Of a stretch of DNA of 64,000 nt, positions 1 through 13,070 are shown one piece after another. Source of the DNA: Chrysomallon squamiferum. Lineage: Eukaryota > Mollusca > Gastropoda > Neomphalida > Peltospiridae. How positions within the stretch are numbered: position 1 is the stretch's first letter; each line of letters starts with the position of its first letter. The position numbers were made by a program, and so were the translations under genes. A model generated the notes under the pieces. The model saw only the letters and a list, made by a program, of their open reading frames with translations. It was not told the origin of the DNA and ran no database searches. The stretch spans positions 19,251,091 through 19,315,090 of the forward strand of contig CM022669.1 in the NCBI GenBank assembly GCA_012295275.1. The letters run 5' to 3'.

Positions 1-367
1 CAATGACATTTGTTTTCTTCTTTTTTTAAAGATAAGGAGTAACTAGAGGATTCAAGTATTGCATGTAGTAAAAGTAAAAAATGAAACAAGAAACCATGAG
101 TGATATATTTGTTTGTCTTTCTTCTTCTTCTTCTTCTTCTTTTTCTTCTTCTTCTTCTTCTTCTTCTTCTTCTTCTTCTTCTTCTCCTTCTCCTTCTTCT
201 TCTTCTTCTTCTTATTATTATCATCATCATCATCATCATCATTATTATTATCATTATTATTTAATTTTTGTTTACCATCATAGTATTCTAGGATTATTTA
301 TATACATGTATTTTTCTTTATAATCTTTTCCCTTTTCTTTCAAACAATCGTTTCTTTTTCTATAAAT

Positions 368-410
<43 letters not shown>

Positions 411-535
411 CCTCTGGCTTTCTTATATTCATTCTTTCTTGGTCTTTGTTTCTCTTCATTTCTTTCAGTCAGTTCCTCATTCTTCTAATCATTCTCTAAC
501 TATAATCATTTTCTCGTCCGTTTACATCCCTGCAG
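1..535. repeat. Intron sequence with (TTC)n and poly-T tracts
   Basis: This stretch precedes the first visible chitin synthase exon. It holds an imperfect TTC/TCA/TTA trinucleotide tract at about 118-258 and a roughly 43-base T run at about 368-410. The stretch just before the exon acceptor at 535 is pyrimidine-rich. The long serine-rich reading frame here is only the translated microsatellite. No gene is supported. Confidence 0.8.
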
Positions 536-877
536 ACTCTTCATAACTCCCATGCGATGCAGCATGTTTACGGATCAGACGCTGATGCTGAGGCGACGGC
601 GTGACGACCGCGACCAGGCTTTGCTGAAGTTCTGGGAAGAAGACATGGCCTCACTGAACGACGAAGACGGCGATTTCGTCAGACCGGAAACCGTAATTCC
701 GCAAATATACGCATGCGCAACCATGTGGCATGAAACCCCTAGTGAGATGACACAGCTGTTTAAGTCTATATTTAGGTGACGTGAGCATTTTGTAACAAAA
801 AGTAATTAAACAACCACAACAACAACAACTAGAACAACCACAACAACAACAACAATAATAGAAATAATAGTAGTGGT

Positions 878-899
878 TGAACTGTATTACTACTGATAT

Positions 900-949
<50 letters not shown>

Positions 950-1032
950 TTATTATTACTACTACTATTATTACTTCTATTACTTCTACTACTACTACTA
1001 CTTTTACTACTACTACTACTACTACTACTAAT
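878..1032. repeat. (ACT)n microsatellite
   Basis: An ACT/ATT trinucleotide tract in chitin synthase intron 1. It creates a poly-threonine reading frame that is not a gene. Similar (ATT)n tracts lie at about 1369-1425 and 1517-1600. Confidence 0.95.
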
Positions 1033-1372
1033 AATAATGTTAATTTAAATTTTAAGCTTATTTCAGAAACAAACTTTCATACGACTATTCAGAATACTTT
1101 GTTTAGTCTATTAGTATATTATAATATTACACACAATATATAAATGAATGAAACAAAATATCAAAAACGAACTTATAATAATATTCTTGCGTTCTATTTC
1201 CCTACAGGATTGATATTGACCATAGTGCCCGATTCTTGGCCCAAAGGTATTACGGCATCAAAGACCCAGATTATTACGAATTTGAAGGTATTGTAAATTT
1301 TGTGTTCACGAATGCATCGAATTTGAAAATGTCAAATATCTTATATAAGCATTATTTCTATTATTATTTTTC

Positions 1373-1420
<48 letters not shown>

Positions 1421-1555
1421 CATTATTATTGTAATTTTTGTTGTTGTTACTGTTATTATTGTTGTTACTATTGTTCTTTAATTTGAAAATATTAAATATT
1501 TTATATCCCAAGCTATATTTCTATTATTATTATTATTATTTTTTTATTATTATTA

Positions 1556-1590
<35 letters not shown>

Positions 1591-3007
1591 TTATTTTATT
1601 TTTAGCTCATATCTTTTTCGATGATGCAATGGAACTGTCTGACGATGACAAGATGATTCCCAACTCGTTTGTGGCTGACTTTGTCGACTGCTTGGATGAC
1701 GCTCTGAGGTATACGTTTCGTTATTATATATAAGGGGAGATTACTGTATTGTCTTTCAGAGTGGCTCCCCTTCTTTTCTTCATAAATGACGCAATAATTG
1801 GATCGATTCAGTGTAAATATTTAAAAAAAAAAAAATACCTGACAACAGGACCTGTTGAAACTTCCTGTAACTCGAGTAGTTGCACCGAGATACATGTAAC
1901 AGGGCGCCACTTCATCTGAGATCTTCAAATATGAGGAAAAAAAAGAGAGAACAAATAAATAAATAATAAAACAAAGAAAGACAGAAAGAAAGAAGGAAAG
2001 AAAGAAAAAGAAAGAGAAAAAAAATGGTTAAACATTCCATGAAAGAATACAAATTGTGGATAATCTGATTATTGATTCTTAATACAACGGGATAAACTAT
2101 GAAAAAGAACTGAGAAAGGAAATTTCTCCTACCATCAATTAGGAGGCCAGTATTAAAATGTCCGGGACGCTAAAAGTCTGACAAAATTTTCAGTAAAATA
2201 ATATCAGTTTTAATTGATGCAAATAATAACCAATTTTTATTTTTTTTAATTTTTTTTTATTATTATTATTTTTTTTATCTCTTTAAAAATGTGTTAAAGA
2301 AAGAACTAAAAATCAAGATAATACTTCCAGGAAATAAATAATTCAAATACATTTATACCTCTTACCTAATTATATGACTGTATGTATAAAAGTAAAAATA
2401 TCATTTACACTTTATAATTATTTATAATTATGACAGTGCTGTGCATGAAAGGCAGGTAACTCTTGGACCTCCTACGCGAACTCCTACTCCTTACGGTGGA
2501 CAGCTCACGTGGACATTGCCAGGAGGAACCTGTCTGGTGGCTCATTTGAAGGACAAACATAAAATAAGACACAAAAAGCGGTGGTCACAGGTAATCTATT
2601 CCATCTGACCTTTAAACTGTAATTAATTTTATACGGAAATGGGAAAACGAAATTTGTAATGGATGATCGCATATAAAACAATAAATGAAAATAATGCTAC
2701 TACAACAACAGCTACTATTAATACTACTACTACTACTACTAATAATAATAATGAAATCAAATCTAATGGAATAATAACAAAAATAATAACAAAATGAAAC
2801 GAAACTAAACAAAATAAAATAAAAATAACTCTAATAAACAAATTGAAATAACTATCAGTTTGGATTTATCAGTCAGTTTTCGTTACCTAAATATTAATCA
2901 AATAGCAGTGTCATTAATCCCATAAATTATTTAACTTTATAATTATTTTTATGTTGTTTTTCTCCTGTTGCGTTTCAATGTTTGCAGTTAATACTATATC
3001 TCTCCTC

Positions 3008-3038
<31 letters not shown>

Positions 3039-3536
3039 TTTTTTTATATTATCTCCCTTCTTTTGTCTTTCTCTTTAATTTTCTCTCTCAGTCTGTTATA
3101 TATATACTGTGTATATTATTTTCAGGTGATGTACATGTATTATCTTCTCGGTTTTCGAATTCTTGCGCAACCTGAAAGTACAGTACGGGCAGACATCGAG
3201 AAGACAGAGCAACGCCACGACAGAGTCCGCTTGACGACATCGCAGTTACGTCGACGACGACGTGCCGCTCATTTCTCACGCAGCATTCTCTTCAACTACG
3301 TGTCCGAGGAAGTTCAAACTCAGGTAAATTTTCAATGTATTAAAATATTTTTACTTCAAAAAAATCTCTTTTGACCACACTAGGTCGTTCTACGATACAT
3401 GAAACACATATTAATTTTATGTACATATGTACACATGTACCCGGAAATGTTTAAATGTTTTTTGAAATATATCTATCGTTTGTATGAAATAATTTTGTAG
3501 TGAAATAATTTAGTGAGAAGTGTTTTATTTTGACAG

Positions 3537-3706
3537 GCTGAGAATACCTAAATGTTTTTGACACTGGACGGAGATGTGGACTTCAAACCTGAGAATACCA
3601 TCTTTCGACACTCGGAAATGTGTAAATGTTTTTTTGACAGAATGAAGAAAAACAAGTTGCTAGTGTTTTATATTGCCTGTGGTGAGTATTCATCCCACTG
3701 GCTCTG
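3537..3706 (+). other. Eroded catalytic exon of chitin synthase
   Basis: The acceptor at 3536 and the GTAATT donor at 3707 are intact and join neighbouring exons in phase at their ends. Inside, LDGDVDFKP and DRMKKN can be read, but a TAA precedes them at about 3549. About seven extra codons follow FKPE, and the end of the exon (IHPTGSG) is one base out of frame. The motifs GAGAATACC and AAATGTTTTT occur twice within the exon, and a related AAATGTTTTTTGA stretch lies upstream near 3455, so local repeat-mediated insertion is a plausible cause. Confidence 0.75.
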
Positions 3707-3887
3707 GTAATTTGGTCTTCAAATTTACACGTCTTGGTGGTTGACAGAAGACCATAGGTATAAACGTTTTTAATTCTTCTTTCATATTATCTCTTTTAAA
3801 TCTGAACATCGGCTTGATGTCTATAGCTTAATATTAATTAACGTTTTTAATTTTTAGTTATTTATTTATTTTAATTATTATTTTTTT

Positions 3888-3918
<31 letters not shown>

Positions 3919-3929
3919 TTTTTTTATTA

Positions 3930-3965
<36 letters not shown>

Positions 3966-4267
3966 TTTTTTTTTTTTTTTTTTTTTGAAATGATATTTAA
4001 GATTTCGTCTAGTTCATAACCTATTGATTTAATCCTCTTTATTTTTGTCTTTTGTTTGTCTCCTTTTGTGTAGTTTATACCTCTCTCTCTGGCGTTCCAT
4101 TCTTCCTTAATTTTTTCTCTCTTTCTGTGTGATTTTGTTTTTCTTATTGCTTGTCTTTTTACAGTTTTTGTATTTCTTCTTAATCGTGTCCTGTCTAAAT
4201 CTGTTCTGTTTGTATTCATATCTATTTCAATATATATCTATCTGTCTATCTATCTATATATCTATAT

Positions 4268-4353
<86 letters not shown>
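4268..4353. repeat. (CT)n microsatellite
   Basis: An almost pure CT dinucleotide run of about 85 bases lies in intron 6 of the chitin synthase gene. The Leu-Ser reading frame across it is an artefact. Confidence 0.95.
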
Positions 4354-4359
<6 letters not shown>

Positions 4360-4845
4360 GACAGTGAAAATACTTAAACCTAGCTGAATCTGCATGGACG
4401 AATATATCGGAAATTAAACTCAGCTGTAATATGACGTAACTCGTTTAAGGTCCTTTACTGTGGTATCAGTTGTTTGAATACGCCATAGGCCATTGGCTTA
4501 TGAAGGCCACGGAGCACGTGTTCGGATGTGTGTTGTGTGCCCCTGGATGCTTCAGTCTGTTTAGAGGTTCTGCGCTTATGGACGACAACGTTGCAAGGAT
4601 GTATTGCACAAGGGCAACCGAAGCTGGAGAATATGTGCAGTATGATCAAGGTAAGGACAAAGAAAAAATGTTTTGACCCATAAGTTTTGGTAAGGATATC
4701 ATTAAAATTGAGATAAGAAATGAAAATTAATGCCGCCATATCTTTTTGGGTAAGCAGTAAGTTTACTGTTATTACGTATATAGCTGAAACTTGATAGAAA
4801 TACTAAAATAAAATGACGCTGATGGAAAGCTCAATTTAATTTCAG

Positions 4846-6735
4846 GTGAAGATCGATGGTTGAGTACTTTACTTTTACAGCAAGGGTCACAGAATTGATT
4901 ACTGCGCAGCCGCAGATGCCTTGACCCACGCACCGGAGACATTCTCAGAATTTTTCAACCAACGACGACGATGGGGTCCTTCGACCTTAGCCAACATCAT
5001 CAACCTGCTGGGTGACTGGAGAAACACGGTTCGTCTGAATGACAACCTAAGCACGCCTTACATGTTCTATCAGTTTTCTCTGCTCGTGTCCACTTTATTA
5101 GGACCTGCCACTGTGTTACTCATGATGGCAGGAGCCTACACAGTTGTGTTCAAAACGACTGTAATTCAGTCTTATGCGCTATCCCTCACTCCACCTATTG
5201 CGTACATTCTCGTGTGTATGTACTTGAGACCTCAGTTACAGCTGACTATCGGAGCAGTACTCAGTGCCTTATATGCTATAGTGATGACTATAGTTTTGAT
5301 AGGAACAATTGGCACGGCAATAGAAGGTTCAATAACCAGTCCCAATGTGATTTTCTTGATTCTCTTGTTTCTGATATTCCTGGTTGCAGCATTGTTGCAT
5401 CCTGAAGAATTCGGTTGCGTTATTCCTGGACTGTTATATTTTATCTGCATCCCGGCCGGTTACCTTGTTCTCAATATTTACTTTCTCTGCAACCTCCACG
5501 TCGTGTCTTGGGGCACGAGGGAGGTTCCCAAGAGAAAGTCGAAAGACGATCTGAAAAGAGAAAAAGAAGAGGAGGAAGAGCGACGAAAGAAACAGTCTCA
5601 GAAGAAAGGAATTCTCGGCTGGTTAGGACTGCAGGCGTTCATGAACGAGATAGGAGAAGTGTTTAAACAGCTCAAGACGATGATGTACGAAGCGTCCCAC
5701 GTTGAGAGACCGAGAGTCAAATCCGACGAGCTGCTTCATCAGTTGATCGTAGAAATAAGGAAAGACAGGGGAGAGGCTCTTGAAATTCCCACTGCTGGAC
5801 CGCGGTGTGAGTCTGTAAAGAGCAGGGAAATTGAAACACAAACTCCGACCATTATCCACGCGCCTGCTGTCACTGAAGTTCCAAAACATAGTGATGAGAT
5901 GATGCCTTGGTTAGCTGCCGAAGATCCAAACAACCCAGACTGGTTGTCCAGTCCGATTACTGGAAACGGTCCAATCGTTCGACTGGACGAAAGGGAGCAG
6001 GCATTCTGGAAGCAGCTAATCAAGAAATATCTCAAGCCTATCGTACTTGACAAAGAACATCAGGAGAAAATTAGCGCTGATCTGCTCACGCTGAGAAATA
6101 ATGTCGTCTTCGGATTTTTCATGACAAGTTCTCTTTGGATTGCGCTGTCCATGGAACTGGAAGCTCTACAAGACGAGTTTCAGGATTTTCTCTTTTTCCA
6201 TATTCCGAGATTGAGCGGAGAAGGAAAACCGCTGAGCTTCCAGCCTCTCGGTCTTTTCTTCCTCAGTTTCTTTGCGACGATTCTCTTCTTTCAGTTTATT
6301 GGAATGTTCGCGCATCGCTGGGGGACGATGCTTCATATGCTGTCCATCACAGAGTTAGTGTTCGGACAACGCTTTACCGAACAGGACAAAATCAGGGACG
6401 TCATTTTGAAAGTTGTGGAACTTCAGAAACTGAGAGACATTGAAAACGAACCTGACCCTGATTTTGAAGAACCTCTACCGGATTACCTCTCTGAATCGGA
6501 CGCGGAAAGCAGCCACTACAGCGAGAGTATTTCGAGTCAAGAGGTCCCTCCGTCCTACCACACCCAGGACGTCCCAGGCATGACCATGTCGCGGATGACA
6601 GCAAGAAGAAGGAAAGCTATATTTGACAGGCGCGGTCATCCTACTGGTCATGCTTTGCAGAATGTTTTTGAAAAAGATTCCGGAATCGTCTGGAGAAAGA
6701 AAAGAACGAAACTATTCGAGGAGATGTTGTTTTAG
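4846..6735 (+). CDS. Chitin synthase last exon: QRRRW motif and C-terminal membrane domain
   Basis: After GEDRW a 1-nt shift occurs; the downstream frame then runs open for about 600 codons to the TAG at 6735. It begins DALTHAPETF, with QRRRW shortly after. About five hydrophobic segments follow (roughly residues 47-75, 85-102, 106-132, 142-160 and 166-190, counted from the codon at 4921). Next come the WGTRE motif, a Lys/Glu-rich likely coiled-coil stretch (about 205-228), and a second membrane pair (about 392-415 and 445-470). The tail is Ser/Glu-rich. This matches the C-terminal half of animal chitin synthases. The codon at 4921 is TTG and is not a start. Confidence 0.9.
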
Positions 6736-7094
6736 AACTAATGGATGAAGAAGGCAGAAGATCTCCTGAGCCAGATTATCTGAATTATTAATCAACATGT
6801 GAAAACGATCATTCGGAATAATAATTATTATTATTACCAGTTATTACTATTATTATTGTTGTGATGAAGACCGATGAATCACGATTTAAAAAGTTTATTT
6901 TCATTTATACATACTAATAGTATCAAACAAGTGGTAATATATTATAATTAAAATTATCCTATCATTTAAAGTTTAGTTCTGGTGGGAGATCAAGTGATCT
7001 GGGCGATAAATTTGAGACGACACTAAAAATTCCAACATTCCAAAAGGAATTTCTTTTTCTTCTTTTTTTTCTTCTTTTATTAATTAATTAATTA

Positions 7095-7149
<55 letters not shown>

Positions 7150-8213
7150 TGATTCGTCAACCATTGAGACGCGTGTGCTATGAAATTGTTATTACGTAAT
7201 GCTTTGGTCTTAATGAACTGAACGAAAATAAATCCGTTTTCATAGAAATTACATTATTACAGATCTTATTACAAAATTCGTGTCTGAAAATAAAAAATAT
7301 AGATTAATTGTTAATATATTCCCTTATAAAAACTGCTAGTGTTATGGAAATGGGAATTAAAATGTGTTGATGTAATTGTGTAATTGTTGTAATTGTCATG
7401 TATTCGTTTTGCGTTATTTGTCATACTCATATTTGTTTTAATTATTATGTGAGGTTTCTCTTTATTTTATTTTATTTCCTTCTTAATTTTCCCCTACCGT
7501 ACTTGCATTTCATCCCCTCACACCCCCTCCGTACTTGTTATTTATTACTGTTATATATTTACTTATTAATCTATTCACTACAATTTGTATTAAGTAAACT
7601 GAATGTAACGCAGTGGAATTACAAGTTTGCTGTTTAATAACCACTTACCTAGAAAGCAGATTTTTGTGAATCATTCAACGTAAGAACAATCTACAAGTCG
7701 TCACTTCCGGCTTTACGATATTACCGGAAGTACGTTGTTTATTGTTAGTCTATTATTTACATTTCAGATAACTTCATTTTATAAGAACACGAGTAACAGA
7801 ATAGAATTTGTAATCATTTAAAAAATCGAATGTGAATGGTGTATTTAATAAAGTTAGATATTATTGTTGTAAGTATTAATAATAATTTTGTTTAGTTTTA
7901 TTTTATTTAAAAAAAAATTCTGGTGATGGATGTTTTATTTGTTTCTCGTTTTTATAGTATAATTTAGAAAATGTTTACGTATGATATCTAAAATCAGCAA
8001 AAGGATTTTAATAAATATCTTTTCTTTCAAAAAATTGGTTTCAATTTTATTTTTATTTTATTATTTTCCTTCTTCACTCACTTTTTATTAATATTATGTT
8101 CTTGAGTGAATTTTATTTTATTTTATTTTTTATTATTATATTTTTTTTATCGCAGTTGTTGTTGTCACTTTATTTTCTATTTTATTAATTAAATTTATTT
8201 TTTAATTTAATTG

Positions 8214-8255
<42 letters not shown>

Positions 8256-8257
8256 AA

Positions 8258-8297
<40 letters not shown>

Positions 8298-8946
8298 TTT
8301 CTTTTTTGCTGTTGTTGTTTTTAATTATTATTTGTCATTTCTTATGTTTGTTGCTGTGTGTTTTTATATTTTTGTTTTTGTTTGTTTTCTTTTTTGTGTG
8401 TGCGTTTGTGTTTATGAGTGTTTTGTCGGAAACTAAACTATGAACAGTGCTATTATTAATAACAACAAAAACAACAACAACAGCAATAAGAAGAAGAAGA
8501 AGAAAAAGAAGAAGACAAAAGAAGAGATAACAAAAAACACACACACAAAAGAAAACGTCTGTGGTACACACAAAGAGACAAAAATCAAAACAAACTAATA
8601 ACAAGTAGATAGAAATATAATTTATTAAATATATATTTAGTTATAAATGTCCTATAGAAAACACAACCAGAGAATGTTGGAGATCTCATATATGAGTAAT
8701 AAAAAACCTTCCAATTAGTTTTCTCACAAAATATGCAAGTTCTTTGAAACAATGAAAATAAGAATTAGTTTTCTTGGAAAATTTGCATTGGTTCTTGCTG
8801 AATGAAAAAATAATAATCTGTCTCCATTTTGTTTTTAGTATGAAAAAAACAGATAAATGATGAAAGATGAACATACAGATGAATGATAAGTGTATCTGTC
8901 GAAGTTGTAGCTTCGATAATATTATGAAGTAGTTCAAGGGAATCTT
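6736..8946. other. Intergenic region between convergent genes
   Basis: This is the 3' flank of chitin synthase, with an AATAAA-type signal near 7228. AT-rich filler with (ATT)n tracts at about 7097-7150 and 8217-8298 follows, and a GAA/AAG-rich stretch at about 8490-8520. The short reading frames are hydrophobic or low complexity. No gene is supported. Confidence 0.6.
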
Positions 8947-11900
8947 TTAGTTCTTGTAGATGAAGAACATACTGTTGTTGTCCTTTCGTTTTTCACGTCC
9001 GTCACTGTAACTCAACGATACAGTGCCATCATCATTATCAGCAGCAGCGGCTTCGTCGTCCTGATATGAACACAGTCTTTAATGGTATTTACAGAAAGTC
9101 ACAGATGTATGTGTAATGTTTATATTTAGCCGAGTTTCCACTTTTTACTGAGTATTCAAGGGCAATAAACGTCCCATTGGTTTAGTAGCTGAAAAACAAA
9201 ATAAACACTCATAATTACGGAGAACAAACTAAGTACAATGATTGTACCAATAGGTATTACTACGACAATCAAATATGTACATAATACGATATGATTTTCA
9301 TTTTGAATATAAACCGTCACTCTTGTATTCGCAAGCTATTTACGACAGCTCCTTAGTACCATTTGAAAGGATGTAATAAAATGTGTATGCTAATTTATTT
9401 ATTTTTATAATCCTTTATTCAAACTGATCCGTGAAACCCCGCTTTAATAAACTATCTAAACAAAAATGTCATCTTCATGCAAAACGTTTAATTATTAATT
9501 TGAGAAAGCGATATTTTTTATTTCAGTTATTTCAAACTGTAAACTTACCAGAACACATCCTGTTCAGCAAGTTAAATTCTTCAGGTTTAAGCTCGTCATA
9601 ACTGTTCACCCTAATTATGTGCCTTGTTGAACTGGAGGCAAGATCTTGCAAGACATCTTCCTTGACTTGACCAACAGCAACGACATAGATTTCAATTCCT
9701 TTGTACATTGCACGAGCTGCCTCTTTAAGCAGACGGCTTACGTCCCTTGTGTTTTCGTCCACAACTAAAACAGCCACTCTCTTTCTCTCGGCGTCTTCTT
9801 TGCTGATTTTTTCTCTTCTAAGCTGTCGCAGCAGTTCGTCGATTCGAACGTTCGTTCTGCGGACGGCCGAGGCTATCTTGGATCTGAAGGACTGTAAATC
9901 GGTGAACGCGATTGCGTTGGTTGCTGGACAAGGGTCAGTAAGCGTTCCTACGCGGATTGTGGACTGAATTTTGGGCAGTGAATCGATCTGTTCCGCTACT
10001 GATGAGATGATCGTGTGAATGGCTTGTCTTTCAGAGACAGATCTCGACGCTGATTCGAATATGAACATAAGATCCGTCGGTGGAAGTTTGCATTCTGTAA
10101 ACAAAAAAGTATAAAGTTGAACGAAACTGTGAATAAAACTTGTATGCAAAATAATATATGTATATATAATGGTATTCAGATTAGAAGTTTTATATTTAAA
10201 TGAATGACTGGCAAAATAAAAATAATAGCTTATAATATTTCTAGTAATGAAATGAAATGGAAATCTGATGATTACAGCAAATGGCAAGATATAATAACTA
10301 ACTTATAAAAATTATCATCTTCATCATCGTCATCATCAATATCAGCAGGATCATTTACAAAAAAGAAGTATTATTTCTAAATATTTATAATTAATTACTT
10401 TACTTATTAAATTATTTTTCTTATGTTAAATACCTGTCAACGAAACCTCGTCTTTTCCCGATACTCGTGCATTGCATGTTTCCTTTGATATCAGATCTTT
10501 TATAGTGTCAAGCGCGTCAAAATCTGTCACACTGAACATGAAACTGTCATCCGGGTCACTGGCAATATTCTTCAGCTCCTGAAGATCAACACTTGGCCCA
10601 ACACCAATGGCGAAAACCGATATCCCAGAATCCTGTGCAGCCTTAGCTTCCGCTGACGTCAGACGTGGCTGATACGAAACTCCGTCAGTGATGACGATCA
10701 TAATTCGAGGGACGTCCTTTCTGGCGTTTTTGAATCCCTTTTCTCTAACATACTTAATAGCTTCGTGTGTGTAGGTACTTCCAGAAATGTATTTTACGGT
10801 TTCCGGGTAAATAGCTTTGAGTAATGCATCTTTGGATGCGAAATCGTCGAAACCGAAAACCGGGTTCAGCTGGTCAGAGAAGGTAATCAAACTGACCCGT
10901 GTTTCGTTTGGTCCAATGTTGAAGCTCTTTACGATGTTACGGACAAAAGGAAGCATCTTGTTGTTGAAGTCGAGGATGTACACACTTGAAGATGAATCGA
11001 GAATGAAGTATACGTCCGCTGGTATTCTGCTGCATACTAAAATAGTATCAAATAAATATTATAGCAAATAATATTAAATTCAAAAATTGTATATTGAACA
11101 CTAATTAAAATTCAGATCTTTTACGGTATGCACTGATGAAAAAATATTTATTTATTTTTATTTATTTATTTATTTATTTATATTTTCTATTTATTTATTG
11201 TTCTTGTCATTATTATAAAATCATTTTCAATATCGTTATATAATAATTTAATAAACTTAATATATATATACATACATATAACATTAGAAACAAGTCTTAA
11301 AGATACATACTTTCAATAGGCTGATCATGGAAAGGAATTTCTGTTGTAGTTGTCGGAATCGTAGTAGTTGTTGTTGTCTGTGTAGTGGTAGTAGTTGTGG
11401 GTGCAGGCGTGGTAGTGGTTGTTGTAGGTTTAGGAGTCGTGGTAGTAGTCGTTGGTTTTGGTGTTGTGGTAGTACGAATTTTCACTGAAAAATATAATAT
11501 AAAAATTTAATGTATTAATGATAAAATAATTTTTTACAAATTAAATAATTTTACATTTTATCATTTATTTTCTTTATTATTATTATTATTATTATTATTA
11601 TTTATTCTGTTTTTCCCATTTCATTGTTTTGCTAGTTTGTTTTACCTTCGCAGGTTCTAATTGCCAGTATTCGTTTAATGCTGTCAAGAGCTCGGAAGTC
11701 GGCGACAAAGAAGAGAGTCTGTGTATCGGGGTTGCTGGCCAGGTCGTGAAGCTCGTTGAAGTCCACTCTGTAACCGACGCCGATAGCGAAAATCGTGAAC
11801 CCTGCTTCTCTAGCGCGTTCTGCTTCCATTCTCGTGGCTTCAGGATCGTCCGATCCTCCGTCCGTCAGAATGATCGCTATCTGGGCAACATTGTCTCGGG

Positions 11901-12960
11901 CGCCATTTTCTTTCGTGAACATGTCGTCCGTCATGTACTTGATAGCTTTGAAGGTGTTGGTGTTCCCGCCGCTGAAGCTGATGTCGTCGATAGCCTTCGC
12001 TAAAGATTCCTTGTTCATGTGCTCGTTCAGATGGAACTGGTGGACGTACTCGTCGGCGAAGGTGACAACGCCGACACGGGTCTGATTGGCCGCCTGTCCA
12101 ATGTCAAACATCTGAACCACGTTCTTCACAAACGGAATAACATGGTTGTCGAAATCGGGTCGCCAGATGCTTGAAGATGTGTCGATAATGAAAATGATGT
12201 CCGCTGGTTTCCCACCACATTGGAATGTTGCTATAAGACAAACGAAAAAGACAGTTTAAAGTTTGTTCGTATGTCCAAACATTAATGGGAGCACAATCTC
12301 GTTAACATTCTCAATTCTCTATGAAAAACAAAATCAGCTATTGTTTATTTATTTATTTATTTAAAAATATTAACTCTATGAAAATTCCAAATCTTTTGAA
12401 ATTATTTTTGATGAATATTATTTACGACTGAAGTAGATCATTTTATGTTGTTTCTCTCATGTATAAAAGCAATCAACAGTTAAAAAGATATCAGAATAAA
12501 GAATGATAACTTACTTGGTCTTGCTGTTATAAAACTTGATACCTGAAGAAGAAAGACAAAATAAGTTAGACCAAAATTCTCAAAAGCTTGTCACTTATTA
12601 TTTCGTGGCATGATTTTATATAATGGTGTTATCTATTGAACATTCAGCTTTGATAGTATTTTACAGCATGTATCATACTGTACAGCTTCTTTCAGTACCA
12701 TTTTATATACAAATCTGAATTAGTATGTTTATATTAATCGTCTGTAGCTGTAAGAACAGCTTTTAAAACTATATATATATTGCAGAGAATTTCCACTCTA
12801 GGAAATGAATTTATATACTTCCACTTTATGTATATATATGTATATATTAACAGCACACAGTTAATTAAGATAATTAATACACTATCTTCACTATGCCTCG
12901 TACGAAAAATCTAAATAATCTTACCTCCAAGAAAGCTAAGAGCAATATTAGATTCTTCAT
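8947..12960 (-). CDS. Secreted protein with three vWFA domains and a Thr-rich linker
   Basis: Likely an extracellular matrix or shell-matrix adhesion protein. Exons on minus: 12925-12960 (MKNLILLLAFLE, a signal-peptide core), 12515-12542, 11646-12230, 11311-11484, 10434-11036 and 9549-10094; all phases agree. vWFA1 (about residues 29-205) has the MIDAS DTSSS and LTDGGSD. A Thr/Pro linker (about 217-265) follows. vWFA2 (about 280-462) has DSSSS and ITDG. vWFA3 (about 480-650) reads FESASRS where DxSxS is expected, so its metal site is probably dead. The 3' end is uncertain. A short exon at 9145-9188 is in phase and stops after LLPLNTQ. An exon ending at 8947 with FFIYKN can be joined only through an internal AAG acceptor near 9050. 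Matrilin, collagen VI-type or mollusc shell-matrix vWFA proteins are the closest known classes; I cannot pick one. Confidence 0.85.
11311..11484 (-). other. Thr-rich linker exon between vWFA1 and vWFA2
   Basis: A 174-base phase-1/phase-1 exon encodes repeats of the type TTTTPKPTTTT. Such linkers are usually O-glycosylated and extended. The codons are ACN-rich but mixed, unlike the pure ACT microsatellites elsewhere in the window, so the run looks maintained at protein level. Confidence 0.8.
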
Positions 12961-13070
12961 GATGGTTGTGTTCTTCTTCGGTCTGATGAAATGTGTACAG
13001 TATCTAAAGTTTTTTTCTTTCTCCTGTAAGCTGTGCTGTAGCTTTTATCAGTGTGGTGAGTGCACATCCC

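Larger units (their letters stand above)
536..6735 (+). pseudogene. Chitin synthase, 3' eight exons, catalytic exon disrupted
   Basis: The family polymerises UDP-GlcNAc into chitin at the plasma membrane. Exons by splice signals and phase are 536-775, 1208-1287, 1606-1708, 2437-2590, 3126-3323, 3537-3706, 4450-4650 and 4846-6735; the 5' part lies outside the window. Recognisable family motifs in order: YACATMWHET, YYEFEAHIFFDDA (across a junction), the LPGG and KRWSQ region, MYMYYLLGFR, LDGDVDFKP (the DxD-type site), [30 protein letters not shown] and QRRRW. Phases join correctly at every junction. Exon 6 (3537-3706), however, has an in-frame TAA after AENT, extra bases after DGDVDFKPE and a frameshift before IHPTGSG. 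Exon 8 has one extra base near 4884-4890, before IDYCAAADALT. The remaining exons are open. Either the copy is a young pseudogene or the assembly is wrong in two places. It converges on the vWFA gene. Confidence 0.85.

Noticed and set aside
81-1143. Poly-Ser and poly-Thr reading frames near the left edge
   Set aside because: They are translations of TTC and ACT microsatellites inside chitin synthase introns.
9701-12085. Several + strand frames over the vWFA region
   Set aside because: Shadows of the minus-strand vWFA exons, whose splice phases and MIDAS motifs fix the coding strand.
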